A DNA stretch of 64,000 nucleotides from Rhodospirillaceae bacterium. GTDB taxonomy: Bacteria > Pseudomonadota > Alphaproteobacteria > Thalassobaculales > Thalassobaculaceae. The notes under the pieces were generated by a model. It saw only the letters and a program-made list of their open reading frames with translations. It was not told where the DNA came from and made no database searches. The DNA lies in NCBI GenBank assembly GCA_018401495.1, contig JAGYJX010000005.1, forward strand, positions 372,001-436,000, given 5' to 3'. The translations under genes were made by a program, and so were the position numbers. This document shows, piece after piece, positions 35,277 through 44,427 of the stretch (positions are counted from its first letter, which is position 1; each line of letters opens with the position of its first letter).

Positions 35277-36272
35277 TCAGCGTTCGTCCAGGGTTTCGGC
35301 GACGGATCTGATCATCGCCTCGTACTCGCGCTTGAGGCGGTCTGGCTCGATGATCTCAACCTCGGCCCCCCACCGGAAAAGGTGCCAGCACATCTCGACG
35401 CTGCCGCCCGCCACGAAGGAGACATCGAGCGAGCCATCCGGCCGCCATTCCATGGTCTGTGTCGGATGAAACAGGAACATCTCCGCCTCCTTGGCGGATT
35501 TTCCGGAGAACCGCCATACGACGCGGAAAGGCTCCTCCTGAAAAATGCCGAACGACCTTTGGGTATAGGCATCAATGTCGAAGTCCTCCGGCGGCTGGAA
35601 GCTCTCCGCGAGAACCTCGACCCGGCTGAATCCAGACAGGACGAACAGGCGAGCCTGGGTTTTGCCTTCCTGAAAGCCGATCAGATATTGCCGGCCCACG
35701 CCCAGCAGCAGGCCGACCGGGCCGATCCGCAGGGCGCTGAGGAGCTTGCCAGCCCGCCGATTGCGATAATCCACCTCAATCAGGTTCCCCGCCTTGATCG
35801 CTTCCTGGAGCGCTTGCGTGACCGCCGGCTCCACCCTCTCCCGCGGGCCCGGCCGCATCGCCACGCCGTCCGCCTGCATCAGCGCGGACGCGTCCGGATC
35901 GAAGCGGCGCCGCCTGGACGCGTCCAGCGAGGCCGCCAGACGTTCCTGCAGACTGGCGATCTGCCGTGCGGACGCTTGGTCCCCGTCGCGGGAGAGGACC
36001 GTGCTCGCCCGGCGAAGCGCCACCATGTCTTCCACGGACAGCATGCGAATGGGGTCGAAGGAGCGGGCCGGCAGCCGCCAGCGTTTGTGGAGTTCGTCGT
36101 CCCGGATCTCCTCGACCTGGGGCAGCGCCCGGCACAGCGCGTCACGCATGCGCTGCGCCGTGCGGCGAGAGACATTGAACGCCGTCTCGATCTCTGCAAG
36201 CGAGATGCCGTCGGACCGGCCCTGCATCATCGCGCAGAGCCGGAGCAGGTCTTCTATCCGGCCATATCTCAA
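35277..36272 (-). CDS. WYL-domain transcriptional regulator (cassette A)
   Basis: This 331-residue regulator has a DeoR-like helix-turn-helix at residues 1-60 (GISLAEIETAFNVSRRTAQRMRD), a helical linker, and a WYL domain (about 155-260) with the strands IEVDYRNRRAG and RIGPVGLLLGVGRQYLIGF, then a C-terminal WCX-type part (VVWRFSGKSAKEAEMFLFHPTQ). WYL regulators bind nucleic-acid ligands in several defence systems. It follows a truncated AAA ATPase gene on the same strand, 40 bases downstream. The same pair occurs again at 47.3-50 kb. Confidence 0.88.
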   Translation of the reverse strand: MRYGRIEDLLRLCAMMQGRSDGISLAEIETAFNVSRRTAQRMRDALCRALPQVEEIRDDELHKRWRLPARSFDPIRMLSVEDMVALRRASTVLSRDGDQASARQIASLQERLAASLDASRRRRFDPDASALMQADGVAMRPGPRERVEPAVTQALQEAIKAGNLIEVDYRNRRAGKLLSALRIGPVGLLLGVGRQYLIGFQEGKTQARLFVLSGFSRVEVLAESFQPPEDFDIDAYTQRSFGIFQEEPFRVVWRFSGKSAKEAEMFLFHPTQTMEWRPDGSLDVSFVAGGSVEMCWHLFRWGAEVEIIEPDRLKREYEAMIRSVAETLDER

Positions 36273-36312
36273 GCGATCTGATTCCCGAACGCGTCCTCGA
36301 GTTCAGGAAACA

Positions 36313-37200
36313 CTACCCCGCATTTCTTCGGGATTGAAATCCGACGGGCAGATTGGCCCGCTCCCGGCTTTCACCGATCTCCTTAAGGAGCCGCAACAGG
36401 CCATGCACGTCGGATATCCCCGCGAAGCGCGCGCGGCGCGACGCGAGAAGGAAATCGCCGATCGTCAGATGCGGATCGGTGAACCGGCCGTCGACCGCGT
36501 GACCGAACAGCCGTTGGAACGCCGTCTCTCGACCCGCCTCCGACAGCGGACCGCACCGCACCGTCGCCAGCACGCGCCGTTCGAATTCGCCGCGCTCCCC
36601 GTTCGCCTCCCGCAGCGCCAGGCCCAGCGGCACCGCCAGAGATGCGGCTGCCTCGACCAGTTCGCGGGCGACGACCGCAGTCCACGCGTTGCCATTCCGC
36701 TCCATGTCGGCGAGCAGGACGTCGACGTTATCCAGCAGCAGGAAGGCACCCGCGTTCCGGGCTTGCCGCACGATCTCCAGAATCCGTCCCTTGGTTTTGG
36801 CGAGCGTCTCGGACGCGATCTCGGGCGCCTCCACCTCCAGGGTGTTCAGATCGAATGCGTGCGCGATCTGGCGCAGGTAGGCGGTCTTGCCCGCACCGTT
36901 CGGACCCGTCACCAGAACAGAGGCCGCGTCGATGCCGCCGGATGCCCGAATCCGTCGAACCAGGTCATCCAGTGCGGGGTCCGCGCTCTGGAGCTGCGGT
37001 ATCCACGGCTGGGCCGACGCCCGAACGCCGGAGCCGGCCGGGCCTTGCTCGGCGAACCGGCCGACCCCTCGCAAAGTCTCGTCCACGGCGCGCTCACCAC
37101 CCCCGGTCAGGCGCGCCACGCGGACCGCCGTCGCGATCACCGACGGCGAGACCGGATAGGACCGACAGAGTTGCGCTATCGCGCCCTCGCCGAGCGGATC
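36313..37200 (-). pseudogene. AAA-type ATPase, 5'-truncated (cassette A)
   Basis: About 295 codons of the C-terminal half of a two-domain AAA-type ATPase remain. They align with residues about 390-678 of the intact gene at 47930-49966: RVARLTGGGERAV against RAARITRGGAEDV, Walker A GPNGAGKT against GPPGTGKS, and HLTIGDFLLASRR against LLTPGDFAVVAKR. The Walker B reads LLLDNVD, so the catalytic Glu is replaced by Asn, while the paralogue keeps FDEAD. The N-terminal half is gone; at about 37195 the sequence changes to a DNA methylase fragment on the other strand. This copy is likely dead as an ATPase. Confidence 0.8.
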
Positions 37201-37898
37201 CGCCGTACAACGTGGCGATCGCCGGCAACGTCTCCAGCACCGGGCGTCATGCTGAGTTCGCAATGGCCTCGGGCGAGATGAGCCCCGAGGCGTTCCGGAC
37301 ATTCCTGAGCGACGCGCTCGGCCTGGCGGCTCGCTACAGCCGCTCTGGCGCGGTCCACGACGTGTGCATGGACTGGCGACACATCCAGGATCTGCTGACT
37401 GTCGGCACCTCGGTCTACGACGCCCTGCTGAACGTGTGTGTATGGGACAAGGGCACGGGCGGCATGGGCTCGCTGTACCGCTCGCAGCACGAGTTGATCT
37501 GTGTGTTCCGGGCCGGCAAAGCGCGCCACCGCAACAACGTCCAGCTCGGCCGGTTCGGCCGCAACCGCAGCAATGTGTGGGGCTACCCGGGGGCGTCATC
37601 ACTGGGCGGCGAGCTGCGGCGCCAGAGCGCGGACCACCCGACCCCGAAACCGATCGAACTGGTCACCGACGCGATCCTCGACGTCACCAAGGCCGGTGAC
37701 CTGGTGCTCGATCCGTTCGGCGGATCGGGAACGACCGTGCTGGCGGCCGAGCGCAGCAGCCGCAGGGCGCGTCTGATCGAGTTGGAGGGCCGCTACGTCG
37801 ATCTGTCGATCCGCCGCTGGCAGCGCGCGACCGGCGGTGACGCCCGGCTCGCCGACACCGGGCAGACCTTTGATGAGGTGTCGGGCACTCGGAGCTGA
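37186..37898 (+). pseudogene. N-4/N-6 DNA methyltransferase, 5'-truncated
   Basis: The fragment begins at the catalytic motif ADPPYNV (motif IV) and runs to the end of the gene, with VCVWDKGTGGMGSLYRSQHEL, HPTPKPIELV and the SAM-binding motif LVLDPFGGSGTTVLAAE followed by RRARLIELEGRYVDL. Methylases of this order are common in prophages, often with an N-terminal ParB-like domain that would be missing here. Motif IV is followed by motif I, the beta-class order. The next gene encodes DUF5681, a usual partner. The break coincides with the truncated AAA gene. Confidence 0.85.
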
Positions 37899-37962
37899 CG
37901 GCCCCACTCGCGAACAAACCGGATTGGTTCAGTCCAACCCACAGCAAATTGGAGTCTATGAG

Positions 37963-38150
37963 ATGACCAAGAAGCAGGCCGACTACGACATCGGCTATGG
38001 CAAGCCCCCCGACCACAGCCGGTTCAAGCCGGGTCAGTCCGGCAACCCCAAGGGCCGTCCGAAGGGCAAGCGCAATCTGCGCACCGAGATCCTGGAGGAA
38101 TTGAACCGCCGGGTGGTGGTTCGCGAGGGTGGCAAAGAGGCCTCTTTTGA
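37963..38150 (+). pseudogene. DUF5681 protein, 3'-truncated
   Basis: The start reads TKKQADYDIGYGKPP and then HSRFKPGQSGNPKGRPKGKRN, the signature of the DUF5681 domain of phage-linked small proteins. After about 60 codons (LNRRVVVREGGKEA) the match ends and a sequence of unknown origin follows until the truncated IS1634-like transposase. It lies 64 bases after the methylase gene, as in prophage packaging regions. Confidence 0.75.
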
Positions 38151-38315
38151 AATCCGAGTGGGTAGCGGCTGTCGAGCTGGGGCCTGACGACGGGCCTGCA
38201 TCGATCCCTTTGTTCGACCGGCGAGACCATCCCTTCGTCCCGACCTGCCTTCTGCGGGGCCAGGCGGGGATCGGCGGTCAAGGATGGCCGGAGGCCACCG
38301 CGCAGCGGCGCGAAG

Positions 38316-39343
38316 CGTCCTTCGACGGCAACCTCGCTGACGGCGAGCTGGGTGGTGCCCTTCTGGCGCGGGATGCTGAGCGGCACCGGCACGCCGTCGT
38401 CCTCGAGCACGAACTCGCGGACCTCACGGCTGCCGCGCTCGCGCACGCCGAGGATGTACTCCATGCCGGCCGCCTCCAGGGCGGCGATGGCGTCGGCGCT
38501 GATCAGGCCGCGGTCGGCGACGACGCAGGCCCGTCGCACGCCGAAGCGGCTGCGCAGGCGCGCGACCACCGGCAGCAGCAGGGTGACGTCGGCGGTGTTG
38601 CCGGGCAGCAGGAAGGAGGCGACCGGCCGGTCGTCGCCGTCGAGCACGATGCCGAGCACCACCTGGGCGAGATGGCCTCGGTAGTCCTTGGAGTGGCCGC
38701 GCCGGCCGAGTGTGGCCCCGCCGCGGCCCTCGAACCACAGGGTGGTGGTGTCGAGGAAGGCCACCGACAGCTCGCCGAGCAGCGGCTGGCGGTGATGGTA
38801 CAGCGCCTCCTCGATCGCCTCGCTCATCACCCGGCCGTCGCCCCCTGGACCACCGAGATCCTCGCCGAGCCAGGCCATCGCCTTGTAGGCGTGGTCGAGC
38901 TCCAGCTCCTCGGCCCCCGGCACCCGGTAGGATCGCCGCCAGGTGCTGGCGTGACGGTCGGAGCCGGAGATCATTAGCCGATGCAGTACCGTCAGGTAGA
39001 CCGCCCGCTCGACGTCGAAGCCGAAGTGACGGTCGGCCAGCAGCCCGCGCAGCACGTCGCGGCAGCCGGTCTCCTGCCACAGCCGGCCGAACACAAGATC
39101 CGGGCCGATACCGGTGCGGCGCAGCTCGGCCAACTCGCCGCGGTAGAAGCTCGACAGCACGATGGAGCGGCGCGAGTGCCGCGCGGCCGAGGCGATCAGC
39201 GCGTCGAGCGTGCCCGAGGCCTCGACCTCGTCGCGCCGGCCGAGCGACTTGACAACACGCTGGACATGACGGCCGCCCTCGCGGGCGTTCTCCACCAGGT
39301 ACAAGTACTCATAGCCGTTGATCTTCTTGACGCGGACGAACAT
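38316..39343 (-). pseudogene. IS1634-like (DDE, IS4-type) transposase, 3'-truncated
   Basis: About 340 codons of an IS1634/IS4-type transposase are present: MFVRVKKINGYEYLYLVENAR, YRVPGAEELELDHAYKAM, the DDE stretch VAFLDTTTLWFEG, then GRRGHSKDYRGHLAQVVLGIV and ACVVADRGLISADAI with the second Asp. The family then continues with a YIVCHNPE-like block, but here the reading changes to an unrelated sequence after VAVEGR near 38316. The C-terminal Glu region is lost, so the enzyme is dead. The segment 38151-38315 is of unknown origin. Confidence 0.78.
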
Positions 39344-39578
39344 GGCGCGGCACCTTGCTCACGCAAGGACACCACAACATCGCCGCATATGTCAAATTAC
39401 ACGGCGGCACTAACCCTGACAATTTAGCACCACAAATCGGCACGCCGCCGAGACGCGCTAGCATTTCTGCGGCTCTCAGGCCGCTTCAACGTCGACACTG
39501 CGGAAGTTGGGTCAGGCCAGAACGTGTCCGACATGGACACACCGGATCAGGTCACAGCCGGTCTCAAGGAGATCGACG
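39344..39578. other. Non-coding spacer, likely old IS end
   Basis: This stretch upstream of the IS1634-like gene is AT-richer than its surroundings at first (ATATGTCAAATTACACGG). It probably includes the left end of that IS. I see no supported gene in it. Confidence 0.4.
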
Positions 39579-39698
39579 ATGGAGTTCATGGGCCTGTACA
39601 TGCTGGCGATGCGCGAGTGCGCGCCGAAGATGTTCAACCGCCTGCGCCGGACCGGCGCGCTGGAGGCGTTCGCGAAGAAGAAGGCGATCGAGGCGTCT
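39579..39698 (+). pseudogene. Fragment of unknown protein
   Basis: About 40 codons starting at ATG 39579 look like real protein: EFMGLYMLAMRECAPKMFNRL followed by TGALEAFAKKKAIEA, a helical stretch. The reading then runs into a low-complexity region with no match. It may be the tail of a phage gene linked to the DUF5681/methylase remnant. I cannot assign a family. Confidence 0.3.
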
Positions 39699-40147
39699 GA
39701 GGGTTATTCTTCGGGCGCAAATCTTCGATGGTGTAGGTATGAGTCAAGGGGGGCAGCTTTGTCAAACCCTTTTTGCGTGTTGAATCAACGTGTTCTGCTG
39801 CATCCAAAAAGCACCACCGTCAGGGTGGCTTCCCAAGCTGGCTAAACTGGCTGGATTTTGGCTTGGGTGGATTCTTGACTAAAATAGTAAAATCCACCTA
39901 TCAGCCAACGGTTGCGCGCGCCAACGCTTTGATAATGAGTCACTTTTATCTCGAGCGAAGCCAGGCTGGCTTCCAAGTGGATTCCCCGGTGAAAAAGCCA
40001 CGCGCTAGCGAAATGGCGCGCTAAGCCCCCCCGTATACGGACTTTGCCCTGAAGGAACCATGACAGGGGGGCGCCACAGAGGTGAACATGCTCTTTTGCG
40101 AACGAATATCGTCAGCAATTGTGAGTGGAGACATCGACGAGATTGCG
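39699..40147. other. Gene-free stretch
   Basis: About 450 bases hold only short, unconvincing open frames. Short repeats of GGCTGGCTTCC and related words (around 39823-39975) occur. I see no RNA gene or repeat array that I can support. Confidence 0.4.
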
Positions 40148-40807
40148 CTATTGCCGCCCCTTCGCGACAAAATTCTGTCCTCCGGCGGAGATCAAGGTTG
40201 CACCATCAAGTCCGATAAGCGTGGCTCCATCGAGGCCAATCAACTCCGCTGGGAGTTGGCTCGCTTGCGCCGCGGAAAGTCGCAGGGCCTGACCAGGTTG
40301 TGCGGTTCTGGCGAAATTGTCGACCTGCGCCCTAGTATTTGGTTCTCTGATCCTGCTGACGACCTGGGCACCAGAAACCACATCATGCCTCTTCCACCTC
40401 TGGTTAATCGCGCCAGAGCATTGCCATGCAAGAACTCTAACACCTGACCCTCTCCGGTTTCCCTCGACATCCGCGCACCAGCCGAGTTCGTTGTTCAATC
40501 TGCCGTTCGAGATGCCCCAGACCTGCGCACGAGCCCCGCGTCTGCAGCCTTCCCAAGTCAGGGGCTGGCCGCCGTTTCGTCCAGCCAGACATCTGTCATT
40601 CATCCTGATCTGGCCATAGCCGGAAAATCCAGTGATGGGTCTCTGGCCGTTCCAGTTCGCCGTGACGGCGATATTGCCACTCTGATGCAGCATGTAGCCC
40701 GACTCGGATGAAAGATATGCAATCTCCTGGGCAAGCAGGCTCTGCGTCCCTAGCAGCAATGCAGCCCCAGCCGCGCCAGCGAGTTTTATGATTCCACGAA
40801 GTCTCAT
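40148..40807 (-). CDS. Secreted ricin-type beta-trefoil lectin-like protein
   Basis: This 219-residue protein has a Sec signal peptide (IKLAGAAGAALLLGTQSLLAQ). The mature part has ricin-B-like features: CLAGRNGGQPLTWEGCRRG, QVWGISNGRLNNELGWCADVEG and VLAWQCSGAINQRWKR, that is two QxW repeats and paired Cys. The C-terminal tail contains a tandem eight-residue repeat, GLDGATLI twice. ATG at 40807 follows GGAGGCAGGA. It is followed on the same strand by nothing before the gene-free stretch, and preceded by the truncated secreted protein gene. A carbohydrate-binding role outside the cytoplasm is likely. Confidence 0.72.
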   Translation of the reverse strand: MRLRGIIKLAGAAGAALLLGTQSLLAQEIAYLSSESGYMLHQSGNIAVTANWNGQRPITGFSGYGQIRMNDRCLAGRNGGQPLTWEGCRRGARAQVWGISNGRLNNELGWCADVEGNRRGSGVRVLAWQCSGAINQRWKRHDVVSGAQVVSRIREPNTRAQVDNFARTAQPGQALRLSAAQASQLPAELIGLDGATLIGLDGATLISAGGQNFVAKGRQ

Positions 40808-40856
40808 TTCCTGCCTCCGGGTTAATGGGTGTATCCGCATGGCTTCCTTTGTGGGT

Positions 40857-41520
40857 CTAGCCGCACGTCATTGTCGAACCGTTCATGTAGAGGAACTGGG
40901 TCATACCGTTCGGCAGGTCGTCGCCAAAGGCGGCGATGGTTGCGATAGTTGTCGCGCCCTGGTCGCTGATAAAGGTCAGGGAATAGCCGTTGAATTCATA
41001 ACGGCCCGTATCGGCGCCAGAGGATCCTCCCGATGTCTCATATTGCACGATGCTGCCGTCAGCGCGTTCAACATTGCCGCCGGTCACCGCGAAACTGACC
41101 GAAGACCCCCAGCGATATGTGCCGTCGGCATTGAGCGTGAGGCTCGTCGCCGACGATGTGCCGCCCCCGATGCTCGCGCCACCGCCGCAACCGCCGTCGA
41201 ATCGGGTACCGCGCGCGAACCCCCTCCCGGGGTTCGTGCCATTCCCGAGCACGCGGACCAATCTGCCATTGAGGTGGGCTCCCCCGAAACCCTCGCCATC
41301 TCTGTTCAGCGACTCATCGGCATAGCGAAAGACGACCTCGTCGCCTTCGATCCAGTAGATCCCCTCGCCTTCGAGGGCGATCTCGCGGCGCCCAAGTTCG
41401 TCGAAGGAAAAGCCCTCAGACGGGGAACGCGCAAAGCGTCCGTTATCCGTCAGGAAATACATGGCCGGATAGATCTGCAGCACATTGTTGAACCGACATT
41501 TCCCATTTGAGCGGCCGAAC
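40857..41520 (-). pseudogene. Secreted-protein paralogue, 5'-truncated by IS copy 2
   Basis: About 220 codons of the C-terminal part of an exported protein are left. They align with the C-terminal half of the MORN-type gene at 44692-46101: FLTDNGRFARSP with FFTRNGRFSRSP, GIYWIEGDEVVF with GTYWIEDGELVL, GGASIGGG in both, and GRYEFNGYSLTF with GTYEFDEFSLTL. The upstream part is replaced at 41520 by the IS3 element, whose AAC target duplication touches the last codon. The family is unknown to me; short beta hairpins and the GGASIGGG motif recur. Confidence 0.78.
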
Positions 41521-41594
41521 TGCGGTGGCCGGGGTCGTTCGGACAGAAATCGGCGTCGGATAAGTGGATCGCCTGCCGGTTCCGTCGTGCGTTG

Positions 41595-41653
41595 CCGTTT
41601 GCGGGCCTCGCGCAGGGAGGGCGTAGCCCGACCGGAGCGAGGCCCGCAAACGG
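41595..41653. repeat. 17-bp perfect inverted repeat after orfB (IS copy 2)
   Basis: The arms 41595-41611 and 41637-41653 repeat the structure seen in copy 1, with the same 25-base loop. Conservation in both copies only reflects their recent common origin. Confidence 0.8.
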
Positions 41654-41662
41654 CGGTCGTCC

Positions 41663-42538
41663 TCACGCCGCCGCCAACTGCGGCAGCCCGTCGAAGTAGG
41701 CCCGGTCCGGGGTCCGCCCGTCCAGGCTCGAGTGTGGTCGCCGGCCGTTGTAAAAGCTCATGTAGCGGCCTATCAAAGCGCGTGCCTCGGCGACCCCGTC
41801 ATAGGCCCGCAGGTACACCTCCTCGTATTTGACCGAGCGCCACAGCCGCTCGACGAACACGTTGTCGCGCCAGGCGCCGCGGCCGTCCATGCTGATCGCG
41901 ATGCCGTTGGCCAGCAGCAGCCCGGTGAACGCCGCACTGGTGAACTGGCTGCCCTGGTCGGTGTTGAAGATCGCTGGCCGGCCGTAGCGCGCCAGCGCTT
42001 CCTCGACCGCCTCCAGGCAGAAGGCGGTGTCCATGATGATCGACAGCCGCCACGACAGCACCCGCCGGCTGAACCAGTCGACCACCGCCGCCAGGTACAC
42101 GAAGCCACGCGCCATCGGAATGTAGGTGATGTCCATCGCCCACACCTGGTTCGGCCGATCCACCGCCACCCCGCGCAGCAGGTACGGGTAGATCCGGTGC
42201 CCCGGCGCCGGCCTCGAGGTGTTCGGCCGGCGGTACAGCGCGGTGATCCCCATCCGCCGCATCAGCCTCACCACCCGGCCGCGGCCGATCGCCACGCCAT
42301 CCGCCCGCAGCAGGTCGCGCAGCATCCGGCTGCCCGCGAACGGTGCCTCAAGGTGCAGCTCGTCCAGCCGCCGCATCACCGCCAGCTCGGCCGCCGGCAC
42401 CGGCCGCGGCCGGTAGTACAGCCCGCTCCGGCTCAACTGCAGCAACTCCGCCTGCCGCTTCACCGGCAGCTCGTGCTCACGGTCGATCATCGCTTTGCGC
42501 TCGTCATGCCGGCCTTGCCGAGCGCACCGGATAAAAAA
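41663..42538 (-). CDS. IS3-family transposase OrfB (copy 2)
   Basis: OrfB of the second copy is identical in all catalytic motifs to that of copy 1 (VWAMDITYIP, IFNTDQGSQFTS, ERLWRSVKYEEVYL). The OrfAB fusion again depends on -1 slipping, at 42532-42538. The gene is intact. An ATG at 42490 could begin OrfB alone. Confidence 0.92.
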   Translation of the reverse strand, partial: FFIRCARQGRHDERKAMIDREHELPVKRQAELLQLSRSGLYYRPRPVPAAELAVMRRLDELHLEAPFAGSRMLRDLLRADGVAIGRGRVVRLMRRMGITALYRRPNTSRPAPGHRIYPYLLRGVAVDRPNQVWAMDITYIPMARGFVYLAAVVDWFSRRVLSWRLSIIMDTAFCLEAVEEALARYGRPAIFNTDQGSQFTSAAFTGLLLANGIAISMDGRGAWRDNVFVERLWRSVKYEEVYLRAYDGVAEARALIGRYMSFYNGRRPHSSLDGRTPDRAYFDGLPQLAAA

Positions 42539-42792
42539 TCGTTCTCCAGCGTCAGCTGGCCGATCTTGGCGTGCAGCTCCTTCACGTCCACCGCCGCCGG
42601 AGCCGCGCCCGCGCCGCCCCCGAACACCTCGGCAGCGCCGTCGAGCAGCTGTGCCCGCCAAGTCGTGATCTGGTTCGGATGAACGTCAAACTGCTGCGCC
42701 AGCTCCGCCAGCGTCTTCTCGCCACGCAGCGCCGCCAAGGCCACCTTCGCCTTGAACGCCCCACTGTGGTTCCGTCGGGCACGTCTCGTCAT
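42487..42792 (-). CDS. IS3-family transposase OrfA (copy 2)
   Basis: OrfA of copy 2 differs from copy 1 at one residue in the helix-turn-helix region, Gln in place of Arg (LAELAQQFDVHP). All other features are the same, including the leucine-rich end and the overlap with orfB. Confidence 0.9.
   Translation of the reverse strand: MTRRARRNHSGAFKAKVALAALRGEKTLAELAQQFDVHPNQITTWRAQLLDGAAEVFGGGAGAAPAAVDVKELHAKIGQLTLENDFLSGALGKAGMTSAKR
42532..42538 (-). promoter_or_regulatory. -1 ribosomal frameshift heptamer T TTT TTA (copy 2)
   Basis: This is the same slippery heptamer in the orfA zero frame as in copy 1, in the orfA/orfB overlap. Confidence 0.75.
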
Positions 42793-43074
42793 CGCAATCC
42801 TCCTGAGCCGCGGCATCCTCGCCGCCTTCAGGCAGGAAATCCACTTATCGCCCTGTCCGAAATTCCCCGGCCGGCTCTAACCGCCCCTGTTTGATGGCAG
42901 GATAACCCACGTCCGGGCCTGCCAGAAGGCGGATCGTCACAGTGGCCGCCTCGGCCGCACCATGATCGTCAACCCGACCTCCATGGCTGGCTTCATCAGC
43001 GCGATTTTGGCTCATTTCGCTGGATCCCGAGCGCACTTCGCCTGTCGCTTGCCTTGTGCGGATCCACCCTGCTG

Positions 43075-44427
43075 TCAGCATGGCGCCGGTTCTCGTGCTC
43101 GCAGATTGTCGATCATGTCGAGGATGCGTCGGAACAGGTCACGCGGCACCGCGACCTCGGCCATCTGGAAGACACTGTAGCGGGCGTGGGCGATGATCTT
43201 CGCACCGATCTTCACCACCTTCTCGCGGATAGTGGTGAGCGACCAGCTTTCCATTTCGTCCGGCAGGGCCAGGGTGCGCAGGAAGTTGGCGAGGTTGTAG
43301 GCCAGGGCGTGAAGCTGAAGGCGCACCGCGTTGGCCTTCATCGTCCGGCAGGACAGCCGGGTCCACTTCACCGCGTTCTTGCCCTCCTTGATGTACTGCT
43401 CCGCCGTGCCACGATGGTTGTAGAAGGCGGTCACGCGGGCGGCGGGGCGGGTCAGATTGGTGACAATGAAGCCGACACGTGGATACAGTTCGCCGGAATA
43501 CCATTCGACCTTGGCGACCACGCGGCGCTTCCGGCTCCATGACTTGGCCTGATAGCTGAAGCTGGCGTAGAACCGCTGGACGTATTTCGGAGGACGACCG
43601 ACCGGGCGTTTGAGCAGATGGGCGATGTGGCCCTGGAGGACCGTGTTGGCCTTGAGGCGGATGGTGTACTTGTAGCCCTCGGCTTCCAGGTAGTCGTACA
43701 ACTCAGGCAGGGCGAAGGCGGCATCGCCCCGGAAGAACCGCCGCCTGGTCCTGTCCCGATACCGCGCCACCACCGGCTCCAGCACCGAGCGCCAATCATC
43801 GGCGCTGTGGACGTTCCCAGAGCGCAGCGCGGTTCGCTCCAGCTCGCCGAACTGGTTGAACACGAACAGCGGATGGTAGCAGGTGCAGCCGAAATGGCCG
43901 TTGTAGGCGGTGCCTTCCTGCTCACCATGGGTCGGGCTGACGCTGCTGTCCATGTCCAGCACCACGACGTTGGTGGGACGGCGGGCATGAACCGCGTCGA
44001 TCCATTTTCCTGACAGGTCGGCCAAGGCGGTGAGGTTCGCCTTGCCAGTCAGCACCTCGGTTTCGAACCGCCCCATCTGGCTGGTGGACGCGGCCTCCTT
44101 GGTCACAGCCCTGCCGCCGACGATCCAGCGCATCGCCGGATCATGGCCGAGCCGGTCGGCGTCGTTGACATCTTCGTACCCGGCAAGCCGACCGAATACC
44201 GACTGCCGGAACTGGGCCGTCAGGGTGTGGCGGTTGTTCTTGCCGGTCCGGCTGTCGGCCAACACCTGCCCGGCCATCTCGGTCAGACCGAGAGCATCAT
44301 CGAGTTCCCGGAAGGCGAGCAGTCCGGCATCGGAGGTGATCCTGGAGCCGTGGAATTCCAGCTTGAGGCGGCGGTCAAAAGCGACCCGCAAATCGGCCGA
44401 TTCCGTTTCACCCGCCGCCATCTCCAT
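43075..44427 (-). CDS. IS1380-family transposase
   Basis: This 450-residue transposase matches the IS1380 family. The N-terminus reads FDRRLKLEFHGSRITSDAGLL and FRELDDALGLTE, and the catalytic core has VVVLDMDSSVSPTHGEQEG (first Asp), RFFRGDAAFALPELYDYLE (second Asp) and FYNHRGTAEQYIKEGKNA (Glu). The end reads LDMIDNLRAREPAPC. The frame is intact. I could not define the terminal repeats, so the IS borders (somewhere in 42879-43060 and 44430-44600) are open. Confidence 0.92.
   Translation of the reverse strand: MEMAAGETESADLRVAFDRRLKLEFHGSRITSDAGLLAFRELDDALGLTEMAGQVLADSRTGKNNRHTLTAQFRQSVFGRLAGYEDVNDADRLGHDPAMRWIVGGRAVTKEAASTSQMGRFETEVLTGKANLTALADLSGKWIDAVHARRPTNVVVLDMDSSVSPTHGEQEGTAYNGHFGCTCYHPLFVFNQFGELERTALRSGNVHSADDWRSVLEPVVARYRDRTRRRFFRGDAAFALPELYDYLEAEGYKYTIRLKANTVLQGHIAHLLKRPVGRPPKYVQRFYASFSYQAKSWSRKRRVVAKVEWYSGELYPRVGFIVTNLTRPAARVTAFYNHRGTAEQYIKEGKNAVKWTRLSCRTMKANAVRLQLHALAYNLANFLRTLALPDEMESWSLTTIREKVVKIGAKIIAHARYSVFQMAEVAVPRDLFRRILDMIDNLRAREPAPC

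Larger units (their letters stand above)
41521..42878. mobile_element. IS3-family element, copy 2
   Basis: This 1358-base element is almost identical to the one at 24515-25871 and has the same orientation. The ends carry the GGCCGGGG and TTCGGACAG blocks. A 3-base duplication AAC (41518-41520 and 42879-42881) flanks it, which supports these exact ends. Insertion here cut the secreted-protein gene at 40857. The different duplications of the two copies indicate separate insertions. Confidence 0.9.

Noticed and set aside
38151..38315. Open frame across the unknown segment between DUF5681 and the IS1634-like gene
   Set aside because: It is a read-through of two truncated genes with no independent start or recognisable motif.
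39823..39975. A short CRISPR-like repeat (GGCTGGCTTCC and related words)
   Set aside because: Only two or three imperfect copies with irregular spacing, no cas genes and no leader.
24515..42878. A composite transposon formed by the two IS3 copies
   Set aside because: Each copy has its own 3-base flanking duplication (CCC and AAC), so two separate insertions fit better.
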